From: Opisthorchis felineus
Taxonomy: Eukaryota; Platyhelminthes; Trematoda; Opisthorchiida; Opisthorchiidae
Direction: 5' to 3'
Assembly: GCA_004794785.1 (NCBI GenBank)
Contig: SJOL01004667.1
Span: 410,911 to 474,910 of the forward strand
DNA: 64,000 bases
The notes below the pieces were generated by a model that was given only the letters and a program-made list of their open reading frames with translations, did not search any database and was not told where the DNA came from. Shown in pieces: positions 23,085-36,600 of this stretch (position 1 is the first letter of the stretch; every line of letters starts with the position of its first letter). The translations under genes and the position numbers were made by a program.

Positions 23085-23525
23085 AACACACCTCTATAGC
23101 TTGCTGCAGACTCTTCGACAGCGTACGACCAGTTGTGTCCGTCTTGGGGCTTACCAGGTAGGCGCGGTCCCCGAGTTCCTGTCAAAGGTATGTCCTACCG
23201 GAAGCCAAGTCTTACGCGAATTGTCTGCAAACTACATTCACTTACAGACTTACTTGGTGCTAACGTGAGACTCAACCGAATATCGTAAACAAGAGAATTG
23301 GCTAGGACTCGGTTGAGTCGCTCGTTAACAGCAACTCAGTTTTCAAATGAATGTTCTTCGTCATCGACGTAAAATGTGATGCTCAAGTAAGAAATAAGTT
23401 TGGCGGAAACCCGGGGACTGAATGCACTTTATGAGTCCCAAGAAGGATGAAACCCCTCGTGGGTTATCGACGAGTTTGCAGTAAGTCTATGAATAGTGTG
23501 TCCCGTTAAGAATGTGTCCCTTGTT
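23085..23525. repeat. Fold-back element, most complete copy
   Basis: Both arms are present with outer and inner parts. The left arm, about 23085-23290, has an AACACACCTCTATAGCTTGC end, then CTTCGACAGCGTACGACC, CTTGGGGCTTACCAGGTAGG and AGACTCAACCGAATATCG. The right arm, about 23300-23525, is its reverse complement: GGACTCGGTTGAGTCGC, GGCGGAAACCCGGGGACTG, GAGTCCCAAGAAGGATGAAA, TCGTGGGTTATCGACGAG and a CTATGAATAGTGTGTCCC end. The arms would pair as an imperfect hairpin of roughly 200 bases with a tiny loop. It has no coding capacity, so any mobility would need another element's enzyme. Confidence 0.85.
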
Positions 23526-24639
23526 TGCGTATGAATTCCATTCTTGTAGTTGATAGAAATTTCATGGAGGATAGATGCCGCCGGGTGCGAGGATTCCTTG
23601 AGACTTTGTCCCTTCCTGACACTCAACTAGCACCTGCTGTCGCTTTTTTTCCAATTTACGGTGGTATACCACCTGAGCAGTCGGGCGTAACTGAATGAAG
23701 ATTTCAGCGGTCCAAATCCGGTGATAATCATTGGAAAGCGTATTGGAACATTTATTTTGGATTTGGGTTACCAGGGTGCACTGATTCCCCAGTTCTCAGA
23801 TGACGAGGAAAAATAAATGGAAACCCTAGTTTTGTGGGAGATATAATCCCGGTGTTCGTTGGAAGCGGTCGATCAAACAGCCAGTGAAATCTATCACGAC
23901 CTATAACTTATGTTAAGCCAACTCAACGTTTGTATTTCGGAGTCCGGAGAACCCATTCTGATTTTAATGACCCGACGCTGAATTTATTGTACTTGTTTGC
24001 ATCTGTTTGTCATCCTCTGGAAGTGAAACCTCATTTTTATTCTCCAGTTCAAATTACTCGAGTATATTTCTTACGCAAACACTTATATTCCAACGTTTCC
24101 GCAACAGATTTTCGCCAAATGGAGCACCCTTGCCTTATATGATTTACAATTTTCGCATCACTGCGTCAATCTATTCTAATGAGTTGAAAAATTTTCAGAA
24201 CATCTTCGTTTTCTGATTGTTTGGTTCTCGTCAGCGATAGCTGTTCGTTCGCTCGACTACTCGAGCTCATTTGAGTAGCCAAAAGCAAAGTGAGAAAAAT
24301 ATTTTCGTTATTGCACTTAGTACAGCGGCAGTATGATGATCACCGTTAACACTTGGATTTTGGCGTACTAAACTGCAAGAGTATTGAATGAATGTAGTCC
24401 TCATTTTGATGTACATATATTAATCGGGGTCCACGTTAGACTTTTACATTGTCCAGTGGCTAAGTTGCATTTGGTTTTCCGCCATGATTAAAATATTTGG
24501 TAAACTGAAGAAGGGTAAAACAACTATGTGATGAAAGCTTGAAGCCAATTACATCACCATCCAGGGACATTGGCTTCAACCCATCGTTCCCTGGCACACC
24601 AGAGGGTCGGTTGGACAAAGGTGGGGGAAGTATGTTATT
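23526..24639. other. No gene recognised
   Basis: Only ORFs of 60-70 codons, with no motifs and no match to the repeats in this window. Confidence 0.5.
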
Positions 24640-26310
24640 CTTGGCTGAATGACACTGCTGTCGCTCAGGTATTATCCTCTCCAGCTCCTTGAAAGCCGGG
24701 CATATTTCTCGGAATGTGATTGCTGTGAACTTTGTGCTGACGGTTACAACTTCCCACTGGATCGGGAATCATCCATCTTCAAGAGACATTGTAAACAGCT
24801 CCACAGTTGGACTGTCGAGGACTTTCTCTAGTACTTCAGGTGCTAAAGGGTGGATACCATTAGCTGGTTTATGGGGCTTCAGCCACTGTAGACAGCTGGA
24901 CACCCCTTCTCCTGTAGTGTCCTGCTCACCAAGCGTGTGCTTCACGCAAGGTAATACTACGGGTCCTTGGCCGTCTTCGGAATTGTATGTAGTGGTCCGC
25001 AAATGGTTTTACTTTGTCGTCATTAGACTCACATTCTATCGCTTGATAATAAATAGTTGGATCAGTGTTGTTCAACCTTGAGCGTCGGCGAAGGTTAGCA
25101 GGCAAACGTTTTGGAGTTGTTTTCAATTCCACTGCAATCTCCTCGAAGTCGTGATGCTTGCGATTTTCACAGGCGTATATCGGTTTCGTGTCTGTCTACA
25201 GTAGTTGAAACTTCCTTCTGTATCACAGACCAGGTGTTGTCACGCTGTTTCAGGACTTTTCTGAGTTGCGGATCAAACCAGGGTGGTCCCTTTGAATGCG
25301 CTCTCCACGTAGGTGAAACACCCTGACAACCGCCAAGGTTTCATTTCTTCTGTGTTCTCACAACCTGTTCAAGTTTGCGGGGTTTTCGGTCCAGTCGACG
25401 AGGCTAGCAACTGTTTTCACCTTGTCGCTGGGGTGCATTCGAACGATTGGTTGCGAATTTGGGCACTGCGGTTCCAACGAAGTGTTATCACCGTCGTTAC
25501 TACCCAAAGGTGTAGGCAACTCAAGATCACAACCCTTCAGATAGCCTCAGCAACAGCATCAGGTCAATAAGCTTGGGTGATGTGTTGGCCTCCTGTACAT
25601 ACTGATTTAGGAATTGGCCTGCGAAGTTCATGTGGAGAAGACCAGTCGAGGAAGCGTGTATTAAAATCTTCTAGTGTAGGGCAATGTCCTCCATGGATGA
25701 AGCGTTTCAGCAACGGCGGATATGCTGTGGGAAATCAGTATCCTACTCTAATACCCGAGGTGAGAAGATTGTGCTTTACACTAGACTCCTTCATGTAATC
25801 CATCAGCACCCCCCTACGCGTTTGAGAAATTGACACCCTAGCCTGAATGAAAATAAGAAGTCCTTGGGACCACATTGATCGATCTTTTCAAGTTTACTAT
25901 CTGCGCTCAGACTGGTCTAATGGTTACTTTGAGGCTGCCCTGGCCATTTTGATTGGTTAAGTTTTTTCAGACTTTTTAAAAAAGCGACCTGCACCACATC
26001 GTTTCTCTATTGCTGTTTTACACTTTTGGTGGTGTAACAGGGTATAATAAACTAAATTTGTTCCGCAACTTTGTTGTTTTCACTACTTTGCTTAGGTTAA
26101 TCAAGGAATCACAATGTTTTCAAACGAAGAAACAACCCCCTATTCTTGGTTGTCCATTCACATCTAGGCATATTCGGGGCTTAAGTCCAAATCAGGCGTA
26201 TCACTTGTCAGCCAAGTCTCTATTAATCCTACCACTAGTATCAGACTTCGAAGCGCTCGATTCACCAGATTATCACGTTTGCTCATGATGCTCCGGATGT
26301 TCTCAAGGAA
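24640..26310 (-). pseudogene. CR1-like LINE, endonuclease to early RT, decayed
   Basis: Minus strand, in order. The APE endonuclease start, near 26250-26165, reads VVGLIETWLTSDTPDLDL; the ETWL block is typical of CR1/Jockey-group elements. A later endonuclease block near 25690-25610 reads LEDFNTRFLDWSSPHELRR, then QHITQAY. A linker near 25300-25200 has PPWFDPQLRKVLKQRDNTWS. The early RT domain, near 24960-24770, has LQWLKPHKPANGIHPLAPEV then PTVELFTMSLEDG. Several frameshifts and stops separate the blocks. No RT palm (ADD box) was found; the copy seems to end near 24640. A frame at 26660-26885 may be a further 5' part but shows no motif. Confidence 0.8.
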
Positions 26311-27169
26311 AATCATATCATTATAACAGGCTGTCCCTACAGTCTCCCTGCAGCTTGCATATCCCTCCGAGAGACTGTCTGCAAGATCGGTGGCGCTAGT
26401 GACAGCAACAAGATCACATGGTCCAGTCTAGCTTGCAGACTATCGGGCGAGGAAACTAGTGTATTGAAAAACCTCGGACTTCGTGGCATGGTATTGTATG
26501 TCGGTACCTGGTATCTGGTGACAGCTGGTGAAATGTTGCCTTTGAAATTGATTTCGGTACTGGAGACTTCGGTTGGAGACTTAAACTGGGTCTTTCCAAG
26601 CTACGGATAAGTGGTGTTGTATTTGTGCCCATCTTCCTTGCATTGGATCCCACGGTAATCATCACTCACATGATTCGATAAGATTTCTTACGCCGAACCG
26701 GCCTGTGCTGTTAGTGAGTTTAAGTGTGCTTTCAGAGTTAGGCTGCAAGTCCAAGGTGTCTGATTTCAAGATTCGTGTGAGGACGGTGTCATCGTGACCT
26801 GGAGATTCACGGCTGCTCCTTCTGCAGCTGTTAGATAGAGTATGGGCTGGCGAATATGCGCCCCCTTGGAACAACATTGGCAATATTCAAAGCTCAGGCT
26901 GTGTCCGGCGTAATGCTTATACTTGGCTTACAAGCTATTAAACCCACATCGCTGAAACAGTATTCATCTGTAGCATACTGAGCACACTGTATTCTTGAAC
27001 GTTTCAATCACTGTCGTGGCGCTGTCTGCAGGCGTAACAGCGTACCGAAATAAGGCGTACAGATACAATTAAGCCACTGACTTTTAACTTCGCGAATGCC
27101 CGTTGACAATCGTGGTTGGGATTTTTCTTACCAAAGTTTGGTGAGTTGTTGGTTGGCTTTCACAGAATT
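26311..27169. other. Possible 5' region of the CR1-like LINE
   Basis: Two minus-strand ORFs (26456-26665, 26662-26883), rich in Ser, Pro and Arg, adjoin each other just upstream of the endonuclease block. They may derive from the element's 5' region. No motif supports this. Confidence 0.3.
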
Positions 27170-27212
27170 CTCTTGTAGTGCAAGTCAATCTATGCTGAAA
27201 AGCCGGCTTTTC
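27170..27212 (-). repeat. Tail fragment of SINE-like family 3
   Basis: GTGCAAGTCAATCTATGCTG then AAAAGCC matches, on the minus strand, the CTTTTCAGCATAGACTGACT tail of the copies at 8185, 37205 and 38345. Only about 40 bases are recognisable. Confidence 0.5.
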
Positions 27213-27678
27213 AACGACCTTGAAAAAAAAGAGTAGTCTAGGCTAACTATCGATTTTACGGGTTTGTGGCTACGATATTCATAGTTCAGTAACTGCGCGA
27301 TACGGTTTTCAAGTCGCCTGGTTTTGCTGTGGATCAGTTCCTGTTACTTTAACAAAGAAAAACGCTGGACCGACTCATTATTTTAGTCCAAGGATATTTG
27401 TTGAAATGGTATACGGTTAAAACCCCTAAGTAGGGAATGCGCATCATTTAAGAATGTTTATCATCCTCTCATGTACACATCGTTAGAGCTCACACAAGAA
27501 TAAGTGCATCCTGTTGGATGGTACAAATGACTGTAAACGGTTTCGCGAAGCTGAAAACGTTGGACGTCGCTGCTTTATTCGGTAGTGAATTTTTTTGTTA
27601 GCAACATTCAGGTAAACAATTCCAGGTTGTTAGTAAGCTAGTGTATTGTTGTGGTCATCGAGTGAACAACAATAAATA

Positions 27679-27785
27679 AAGAAACTCGGGGACTGCGCCT
27701 ACCTGACGAGCTCCAAGAAGGGCGAAACCGGTCGTGGGCTGTCGAAGAGTTTTTAGCAACCTTATGAGTAATGTATTACATCCAT
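27679..27785 (-). repeat. Fold-back repeat, single arm in reverse orientation
   Basis: GAAACTCGGGGACTGCGCCT, then GAAGGGCGAAACCGGTCGTG, then GCAACCTTATGAGTAATG. This is one of the best-preserved outer arms; the partner arm and the inner part are absent. Confidence 0.85.
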
Positions 27786-29833
27786 CATGTATCACGATAT
27801 CTAGAATACCGTACCAATTGATACATGAGGCGGCACATTCAGTTGTATCGCGGCTTCTTTGCTTGACCAACTATCTGCCGAACCGAAATAGAACATTTGT
27901 ATTTGTGTCTGCCAAGCATTTTGTACCAGAACATGACCCACAAGTGAGCTGTTCCTTAAGCCCTTTGTCTAAAACTTACCTTTGAGAGAGAAGACACATG
28001 CTTGCTGCCTGAGATCCGTAGTAAGGGATTCTGCGAAGTTTTGTGAAGTTGCTTACTGGGGCATCTGCTACTCACTAGATTCAAATGGGATGCAGCAGTT
28101 CATTGAGTTAGAAAGTCAAGACAGTTTTTTCAGGTTAAATTAGCACCATTCTCAATCCGGCCAGAGAGCTGTGCATAATAAAGCCCGGAAAAACATCTGT
28201 ACTCGATTAGGTGGTATTTTATTCACATTCAAACAAGTGGTCCACCAACAAGGGACATCAAAAGCACCTGCGGTTCATTACATCTCACATGGGCGTGCTG
28301 TGCGGCGAATGGAATCCCACATCTTAAAAAAACTGGAGCTTACCAAGACACGCAGATGGTTGCAACACTAGGGCGTAAGTGCTGACATTTTACCGCAGGT
28401 GGGTTCCCAATGCCTGTGCTGGAGAAATTGCAAATTACTGACATGCTGCGGCAGAAGGCTGTGGAGTTCAGACGTGAAGCGGGATGCCTCATTTTCACAG
28501 TCATTAATATCTGACTGATGATCCTCGGTGAAGCTAAAAAAGTACCCACTAATCTCCGTTAAAAAAAGTGTCCGCCAAACGGCAAGGATCTGGAAGTAAT
28601 GACTGCAGCTGACTGCAACAGCTGGAGCTCTCACCCGGTATGTACAATACGGATACAATCAGTTCAATTTTTTGAACGATATTTAGCACAAGTCACGTTT
28701 TAAAAGTCTGAAATGCTCACAAAAAAAAACAATTACATCTATTGAAGCTACCTGAGCAATAGGGTTATATGGCACAAATGTGCCAGTGAATATATCAATT
28801 TTCATTCGAAGAATGAAGAGTGGACGAAGAGTAAATTCGACCCTTTTACATTCATTTTTATCAGGTCAAATAGGCTATGGTAAACTACGCTAATTGTCAA
28901 TGGGCATTTGAACGTATGTGCACGAAAATCCTGAAGAATGTAAACCTCGCTCTTAGTAAGATTTTGCTTCCTCTAATTGTTTTTCCTTATTTTGAGGTTC
29001 TACTACATCCCTTGGGTTCAAATTGAGGAATTTCATGGTGTAGTAGGTACATCCAGTGCAAGACTACAACATCTTTTGGTCAGCTGGCTGGTTGAAACCC
29101 TACTTGGCTGAAAAAGCCAAACTGAATTATTCAGGTAAGGTACTCCTTCGAACTATACCTGCCGCGCAACCCGAGGGCAAATTGGTTATCGAATTATTGT
29201 CAGGTCGGCCATACATGAGTTCATATTTGAGACTTTTTATTTATGATAACTAAACATGTATGCATGAATTAAGGTATGTTGATCGCAGCGATTTTTTACA
29301 TATTACTGTGCACTTAGATCGTTTTTACTGGCTGTTCGCTGTGTTTATCTGCATAATGAGTGAAATCCTCTTTTGCTCAGATGCGGGTTAGATTCAAACA
29401 CGATACTTCTTTGGCATTTCGTTGTACTACTTGTCTTAGTATATGCGCGACAGATTGACTGGTTGGCGTTTATTCATATACAGGTCTGATTAATCAGGTT
29501 AATCAATGGTAATCGAAATAGTTATGGAAGTATGCTCAATTGCTGACCAGACGTTTTTGAATATTGGTCTAAATTCGTATCAGGTGCACGCTTCGCTGTA
29601 GAGAGCTGGTCAGCTTAGCCCATGGTTCAAATGGCACTTTGACTTTGTGTGCGGTTCCGAGTGCACTATAAGGTGAGGACTGGATCTACGTGATCTTTGC
29701 TAGGCTGGTAGGTCACTCTTCAATGCAAAACCTAACTAAGAATGATTCCAAAGAGAGGGAGCAAGACCGAATATTTCAGATCAAGCTTGAGAGTTTACTT
29801 CATCTTCATAACTCACAGACCATCTGTCCGTTC

Positions 29834-29836
<3 letters not shown>
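27786..29836. other. Mostly empty; one weak exon candidate
   Basis: A plus-strand frame at 29057-29134 reads QDYNIFWSAGWLKPYLAEKA, and ends at a strong donor (TATTCAG|GTAAGG), but its acceptor (TACATCCAG) has little pyrimidine tract. Product unknown, low support. The rest shows no gene or repeat. Confidence 0.25.

Positions 29837-29891
<55 letters not shown>
29837..29891. repeat. (AT)n microsatellite, about 55 bases
   Basis: An uninterrupted AT dinucleotide tract. It is self-complementary and a likely source of length variation. Confidence 0.98.
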
Positions 29892-29897
<6 letters not shown>

Positions 29898-32800
29898 CTC
29901 CTTACTTCCTCATTTCTTAGACAAAATGTGCACAGGATAGCAGAACAAGAGCCGCGGCCAAACTGAAACCCTCGTGTGGATTTCGACGCGGGTCGTTCAA
30001 AGAGTCTTATCTAATCGGCCACCCGGACCACCTGGGTAAGATATCGAGGTCTCCCTTTGTATGAAAAACTGTGACTCCTCAGTAATAACTGAGAAAGCTG
30101 GCATCGGTTGGTCACTAGCAGTTGATCCTCTAGTGTCTTAAGATTGAAGCAACTGGCCTCAATGAGTAAACGTACTAGAGCTTTCTGAGGAGTGCTCATT
30201 ACAAGGTGACATAGGTGGGAACGGATATTTGGGTGCTAAGCTACTAGTCGAACGGCTGTTGGTGCTGTCGTTTCGTTTTATAACGAATTTTGATAAGGAA
30301 TATAAACTTACATGCACTACCAATATTTCCGCTGTAGCTAAGGATGAGTAGGTGGGTGGACAGCTTACTCACTCTTCTAAACTTATGTGCCCATAAGCTG
30401 CCTACGTTCACGCGGTTCCCCAGCAAAGTGAGGTCTTTTTAAATTACCCCGTAGCATTCGAAGATTGGGATACTCTGTACCTCAGCTCGCTTCAAGCCTC
30501 TAGAGATGAAGGTTTGCCAAAAAGTCGCATCAAAAGGAAGGATTTTGTAAAGATCTGGAACAAATATTACTGATTTTTAAACATTTCGTTGGTGATGGCG
30601 AACCTTGGAGCTTCTCAAGTTTGAGCTCCATCTCTCGGATTGACTCTAAATGAATTATTTTCTGACGGATGTATCGACCGATATTTCTAGTTCGCTTAAA
30701 TTATGTAGTTGGTTGTTCAACAAGGTGCACTCTAATGCATGGATTCGGCTTGTTCGATAAAGTCAATGTTCGGGATTGAATCTAACCATCGCATTTTAAG
30801 TAGGTATTGTACGGGAAATCTATAAGAGACTCTAATTTGCCGTCCACGTCTCACTGCCATAAACTTGGGGGGGGGGGTAGTGCAACAGCTTAGTACACTA
30901 AGACCTGTCTCTTTAAGCAGCGTGGTGTTCGTTCATCTAGATAATCAGACGCACTGCTTGCATTCACAGTCTAGGCCTTTTGTTCCGTTTCAGTTGTCGA
31001 AACTGTAGATATGATGTTTACAAGGTAACAGAAATCTGAACAAAGCTCTATGCCTAGTTGAACGTATGGTGTCTGCTGTTATGTATCAGTGACAGTGACA
31101 CAAATGTTTAAGGTGCGCTTATATGTGAACCAAGGCAAGATGCTACCGAGGCATATGCTGTAGTTATTCGCTGCGGCGCCGGTTCAAAATGTTCAACTAA
31201 ATCGGAGTCATCACAAAATGCATGCGGTTTTTCGAACCGCGCGTCTTAGTTTCTCCACTAAGCGTCTTGAACCGAAGAGATTGAGGCCCATGCAGTACTG
31301 AATCGGTGGAATGAACAACTGCAGTTCTTTCGTTCGGATTTATCACCGGATCATTTGGACAGGATGGATGTAAGCCATTTTCTTAACGATACAAGTCTTG
31401 TGTTGAACTGCGGCGATAGTTCTCAAAAGGACAGCACCGTCATTTATTGAGGATATCAGGTTGTCGGATGTAAATACGGCTGTATGACATAAACCCGAGA
31501 GAAACCATTAATAACTGAGGCCACTCCATTCCGTAAAATTTAGCTTACTATTGATAGCTTCTGACAGACCACCTTCCATGTTTCAACAAATACAACTCTG
31601 AATGTGGGAATCTGGTGCGGAATCTATTCCCAACAAAGACAAGGATATAAAATTCGTGCATTCTGGCATCAGTTGTGTATCTGAACAAAGGCACGAAGAA
31701 AAGATTGTGCTATCAAGTGATCAGCATGGTACACAAACGCCCTTCGTAGAAATCATCTCTCTGGCACGAATAACTGTAGTTTATCCCTTCCAGTGGTTAA
31801 GTCACACAGTGCACTTTTTGTCCTCAGAAGATCAGCTAAAAGAACAGGATAAAGGTGATCTCTACAAAAGAACACATTTACACACTAGCCTCCCCCCCAG
31901 AGTCTACTTTGGAAGGTCAAATAAATTTGTCTTTTCTGCGAGTTAGGCCCTTTTCTTAAGATGTTTACTGCTGGTATAATCTTCGACATTAGGGGCCCCT
32001 GCAGTTATCTATTTGATGGTAGCTAAGCCAGAACTATCGTTACACCATCAACTGGCATATCAAAGTCGTCCTTGGAAGAAACCATTCGGTGGTTCCTGAA
32101 TGGGACTTTATCTACATTTCATCAATCTTCTTATACACCTAGAATATCTGAATATCTGAAATATTTAGAAACTACTGTGGTAAACAGTAGTTCTAGGCAA
32201 AAATCTTAGTCTTGGTTCCTGGTGCCAAAATGCGAACCCCGATCTTCGTATCTGGTCAGATGCCTTGTACTTCTTCTGATATACTTTATATCCCACGTTA
32301 TTCGGCTTGATTCATGTCACTGTCCTGCATACATTCAGGGAAAAGGTGCTCCTCATCAAAATGTTTATGTGCACTGTTCATTGTGGCTTTTTCTCTCCAC
32401 CTTTTTAGTGTTGGTGGTCGTCCTTTCTAATGGTGGTCTTTCCAGGCGAGAGATCGTGCATTTTGGAGGAAGTGAACAAAACCACTAGTATATAGGTGAC
32501 TTCTTTTTAGCTCTCAAATGCATACTAATGTGTGCTACTCATGTGAGAATTGCTTCATAGCTTAATGCTTTTCTGGCTTCGAAACAGGACCACTTTTGGA
32601 TACATTTAGAAAATGCTGTTTTAGGAGCTTCAAAAACGCCATATCAGTTGTTCTGTTGACTCAACCGGCCTCAAGATTGTTACAAAATCACAAAAATTAG
32701 GACAGTATTGAGAAATAAGTAGGTGCCGTTGCTTTTGAGTAGTGGCCTAGAACACACCAGTTGTCCTTCCTGACAGTGTTCGTCTAAAAAGACTGAGTAG

Positions 32801-33419
32801 CAATAGTTGCCGTTTTGAAGAATTTTCCACTAAAGTGTCCTTTGTGCGCCAGAAAAATCTACCACAGTCCTCCTGGCAACCTCTCCACTACACGACAAGT
32901 GAAGGTGCAAAATAATGCCAACAACCTCTGGAGGTCACCAGTAACATTAAACCTTAGACTAAAATACCACCTGATAACATCACTTCACACACCTCAGTAA
33001 AATCACCTGGCAGACGTTTAATATAATTCTGTGGACTTAAGTTGCCTATAGGCTGTCTGGATACTAGAGTTGTCCCTCGATGAACAAACAGCTACCTCTT
33101 ACAAGGGATCACATCTCGTTGGTTTCGTAGATCCTCTTCAAATGGCTACGAACCTCCCAGAGCAGTTCTTTTCGGCACCTTCAGGTGACCTTCCAATAGG
33201 AGGACAACTAAATAAGACTATAATGGGTGAGACATGCGCACTGGAACATTTTGAACTTGACTGCGAAATGCGCGCATGATCCGGATGGGATCAGACAAGC
33301 ATAGGTGGCGTTACAACGTACAAATTTGGCCCAATTTATGTTTGGTTGCCCGGAAAAGGGAGTGAGGAGAAATGGAAAGAAAGTACATACCTTGTATGAA
33401 CAATGACTTCAATTCGTGT
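29892..33419. other. Gene-poor stretch with a G run
   Basis: A run of about ten G occurs near 30867-30876. The plus ORF of 114 codons at 31602-31946 has no motif or splice support. No repeats from the families here are seen. Confidence 0.5.
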
Positions 33420-33675
33420 ATATTTGTAATGCACTATTCATAAGGTTGCTGAAGGTTCTTTGACAGCCCACGACCGATTCCGCCCTTCTTGGGGCTCATC
33501 AGGTAGGCGCAGTCCCCGAGTTTCCGTCAACCTTATGTTCTACTTGAAACCAAATTGCACGGAATTAGCGAAATACACTCATTTGCAAACAAGTTTGGTT
33601 TTGCAAGAAACTCACCTGTAACGCAGCCGAATCTCTCGTTTGTGATGTTTCCAGGCAACTGAATGTGTTCGCAAA
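33420..33675 (+). repeat. Fold-back repeat, full left arm
   Basis: The whole plus-oriented arm is present: TGCACTATTCATAAGGTTGC, then GACAGCCCACGACCGATTCC, CTTGGGGCTCATCAGGTAGG, GAGTTTCCGTCAACCTTATG, ACTCATTTGCAAACAAGTTT and TCTCTCGTTTGTGATGTTTC. With the copy at 58365-58615 it defines the arm at about 250 bases. The opposite arm is absent. Confidence 0.88.
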
Positions 33676-36600
33676 AACAGGTAGATCCTGACGGAGATAA
33701 GAAAGAGTGTGATTCACTTGCGAACGGATAAATCCTGGAGAATGAAGGGCAAATTAGAAGACATGGAAATTGAAGGTAGCGTACATGGACTGAGAAATCA
33801 TAGCCAGAAACACTCTAGAGCTTTGAAATCAACTGAAATTCTAAATGGACTAGATAATGTCCAGCAGGACTAATGACATAGCAAGCACACTGTTGAATAT
33901 AATTTGGTTTGTTGTGAAGCAGCGGCGAATTTCCCCACTCCTGCTTTTTTGACTACTGCTGTTTGGCAAAACTATTTTTTGAACTTTGTTCTGGGCTGTT
34001 GGACAGCGGTACAATCTTACAGCAATCTTGCGAACAGGTTTATCGACCGCACGGCACAGCACGATCAGATATTCAGGAGTGATTTTCGGAGAACTTCCCT
34101 CTGTGACTAACTGGATGGGATAAGCTTTGGTTTTCCAGATCAAGATTTAGAGTACAAATAAATTTATCGTCAGTCCTCTGGAAAAATTCATTGAGTTGTG
34201 CTCGATAGTCTGCGTTTTCTTCAAGATGGATAGTCATAGTTCCAATTAGATAGAGCTATTTACGAAAATATCGTTCTCCAGGCACTTGAGCCCTCATTTC
34301 ACTGTCCATCCACATCTTCTGTGTCCTGAACAATTCACCATACATGGCTGTGATCAAAAACCTACGCGGCCTACTTATTTCGGCTGCTCTGGTTCGCCAA
34401 AACGACCTTGATTTTTGGGCAAAGGACAAATAGTTCTGAGGTAGACTACACGAGTGTTCCTTGCAGATTCATCCCGTTCACAAAAGCATATTTCTAAGTA
34501 ATCTTCCAGCTTGTTTATCAGCGGACCCTACATTGATATCACTATGCTTTAACTCGTTCTGTATAACGCGAATTTTTTTGTTAGGCCAGTTCAGCCGTTT
34601 GCCGCTCATTTGAGGTACTAACCATCCTGCTTAACCAATGATCATTGCTTTTTGTGACTGATCCTCCGTCCTATGTACACTAACTTTGATCCTCTAATCC
34701 CACCTATCTCTATGTCACACTTGTCAGTGGGAACTGTATTTGCACGTTTGCTTTCAGTTATCCCCGCTCCGGAAATTCGATCTCAGGAAATTACAGACTT
34801 TACTGATAAATGGGATCAAGCAACCATTCTCTCGGTTTCCACTTAGGGGACCTACGGACCAAGTGCTCCCACCATGTTTTAGGAAGTTTTACGCAATAGA
34901 TCAAACGGGTTTGTTGTTGTGTTTTAAGTGTGAAACTAAGGCAGGCACTTTTACATACTACTGGCGCTATGGTGCAACATCGACATAAGCTAACCATGGC
35001 TGGATAATGATGGTTACCCAAGCAATTTGTTTCACCAACTGTGTTTCAACTTACACGTGAACGTTCAGGCAGCTACTTGGGATTGCGCTAGCCTTGTGCG
35101 GATAGTAAGAAAGTCAACCACTACACAGCAAGTAGCAAGGTGAAATGGGAAATGGCTTGGCAAGCGAGAGTCGTCTGTGCATTAGTCCCTAAGTCATTGA
35201 TTCGCAACTTGGGCAAACCTCAGGGGGCACCACTGAGCTTTCTTAATGCGACGGTTGTAAGATATCGTGATGAGGCTGCCGTACTTTTCTACTTCAAAAT
35301 GTCCTCAAGAAAAAGGCGAACTACGGTATCATTTGTGCAGATCGGGGATGGTACATTTGACTAAAAATTGCGCGCTGAGACAAACGAAATAACTCGCTTT
35401 TCCCTAGAAGACTTATGTGCATCATGTGACAATGGGATATCCCTGTGCATCTAAATGAATTATGCAGATCTGTTTGTGGTTTGATTTTACACATGACTGG
35501 TCTTGTTACCCACTGAAACATCACATATGTGTTGCAGTATGATGTCAACTAGCACCTGAAGGTGCAGTATGAATACGAGACTTTGACGTATTCCAAAAAA
35601 TTACTTGTGAAGAAACAGCTGCTCTTTCCAAAGACACTTTAGCCTACCTTTAACACAAGCACTGCTATAAAAAATTTACCATCCCATTCGCGCCAAAGTA
35701 GCTTTTAAATGCAACTGGATATCTCTGGAATTCAAAATAATAAAGCAATATGGCCGACCACATTTAAGGGCGCTTAAACTCTGTTTGAAAACCTGCACTG
35801 GCCCTTCCACATGTTGGACCCTAATGGTGCTTACCATTGTTGAACTACCACTTTCACTTTCTATGTGAATCTTATTTGAATATGAAAAATAAATTCCTGT
35901 ACCGTCTGTCTAGCTAGCTCCCAAAATAAGGGGAATCGCTAGTATATCCTAGAAGTAAATAAGGAAAAGCTGGCATAGTTTCTGCGGATGCCTTACCAAG
36001 TGGAAACAAATAAAGTTGTTTATCCGCCTTACATCGTTTCGATGTAGCAACGCTTTAACACATGACGAGTGCCTACAATGGAAAAAGACGCGACTGAACG
36101 GTACACAACGCTTACAGATGTCAAATGGGTGTATTCTCGGAAGACCTTATTCATGCTCGAAGCCCTTGCTGTTGTTATTCCGGTATAACAAAATAATAAA
36201 CGTGTGTTTAGTCTTATTGCAAAAAAGTACCCAGAAGCTAGTCCTTCATTGGTTGGGTTCATTCGGAGCGACGGTTTTCAGCTAACGTTGTGATTACAAC
36301 GGAATCAGTAGTCTAGTGGATTTCAAGACAAACATTTCCTGAGTCTGGTCCACTGTCTTCAAACATATTTTCAACTCAAAAGAACCATTTCCTAAATGTT
36401 TTGCTTCTAACTTTATAACATATTGTTTCGTAGAATATTCAACGCCGAACTATCTTAATCCTTAAAATGCTTGCACTGTCATCATCTGAAAATCGATCAA
36501 GCATGATGCAAACACATCAATAGACCAACAAAAGGCAAGTGGGACCTTTCATTCTGCTGCGGTCGGTGAGCCACGTTTTGCACTGAATGTCCATTAAATT

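Noticed and set aside
23085..23525. Fold-back repeat as an LTR pair
   Set aside because: The two arms are inverted, not direct, and no pol-like coding lies between them.
29690..29966. ORFs with Tyr-Ile repeats
   Set aside because: Translation of the (AT)n microsatellite.
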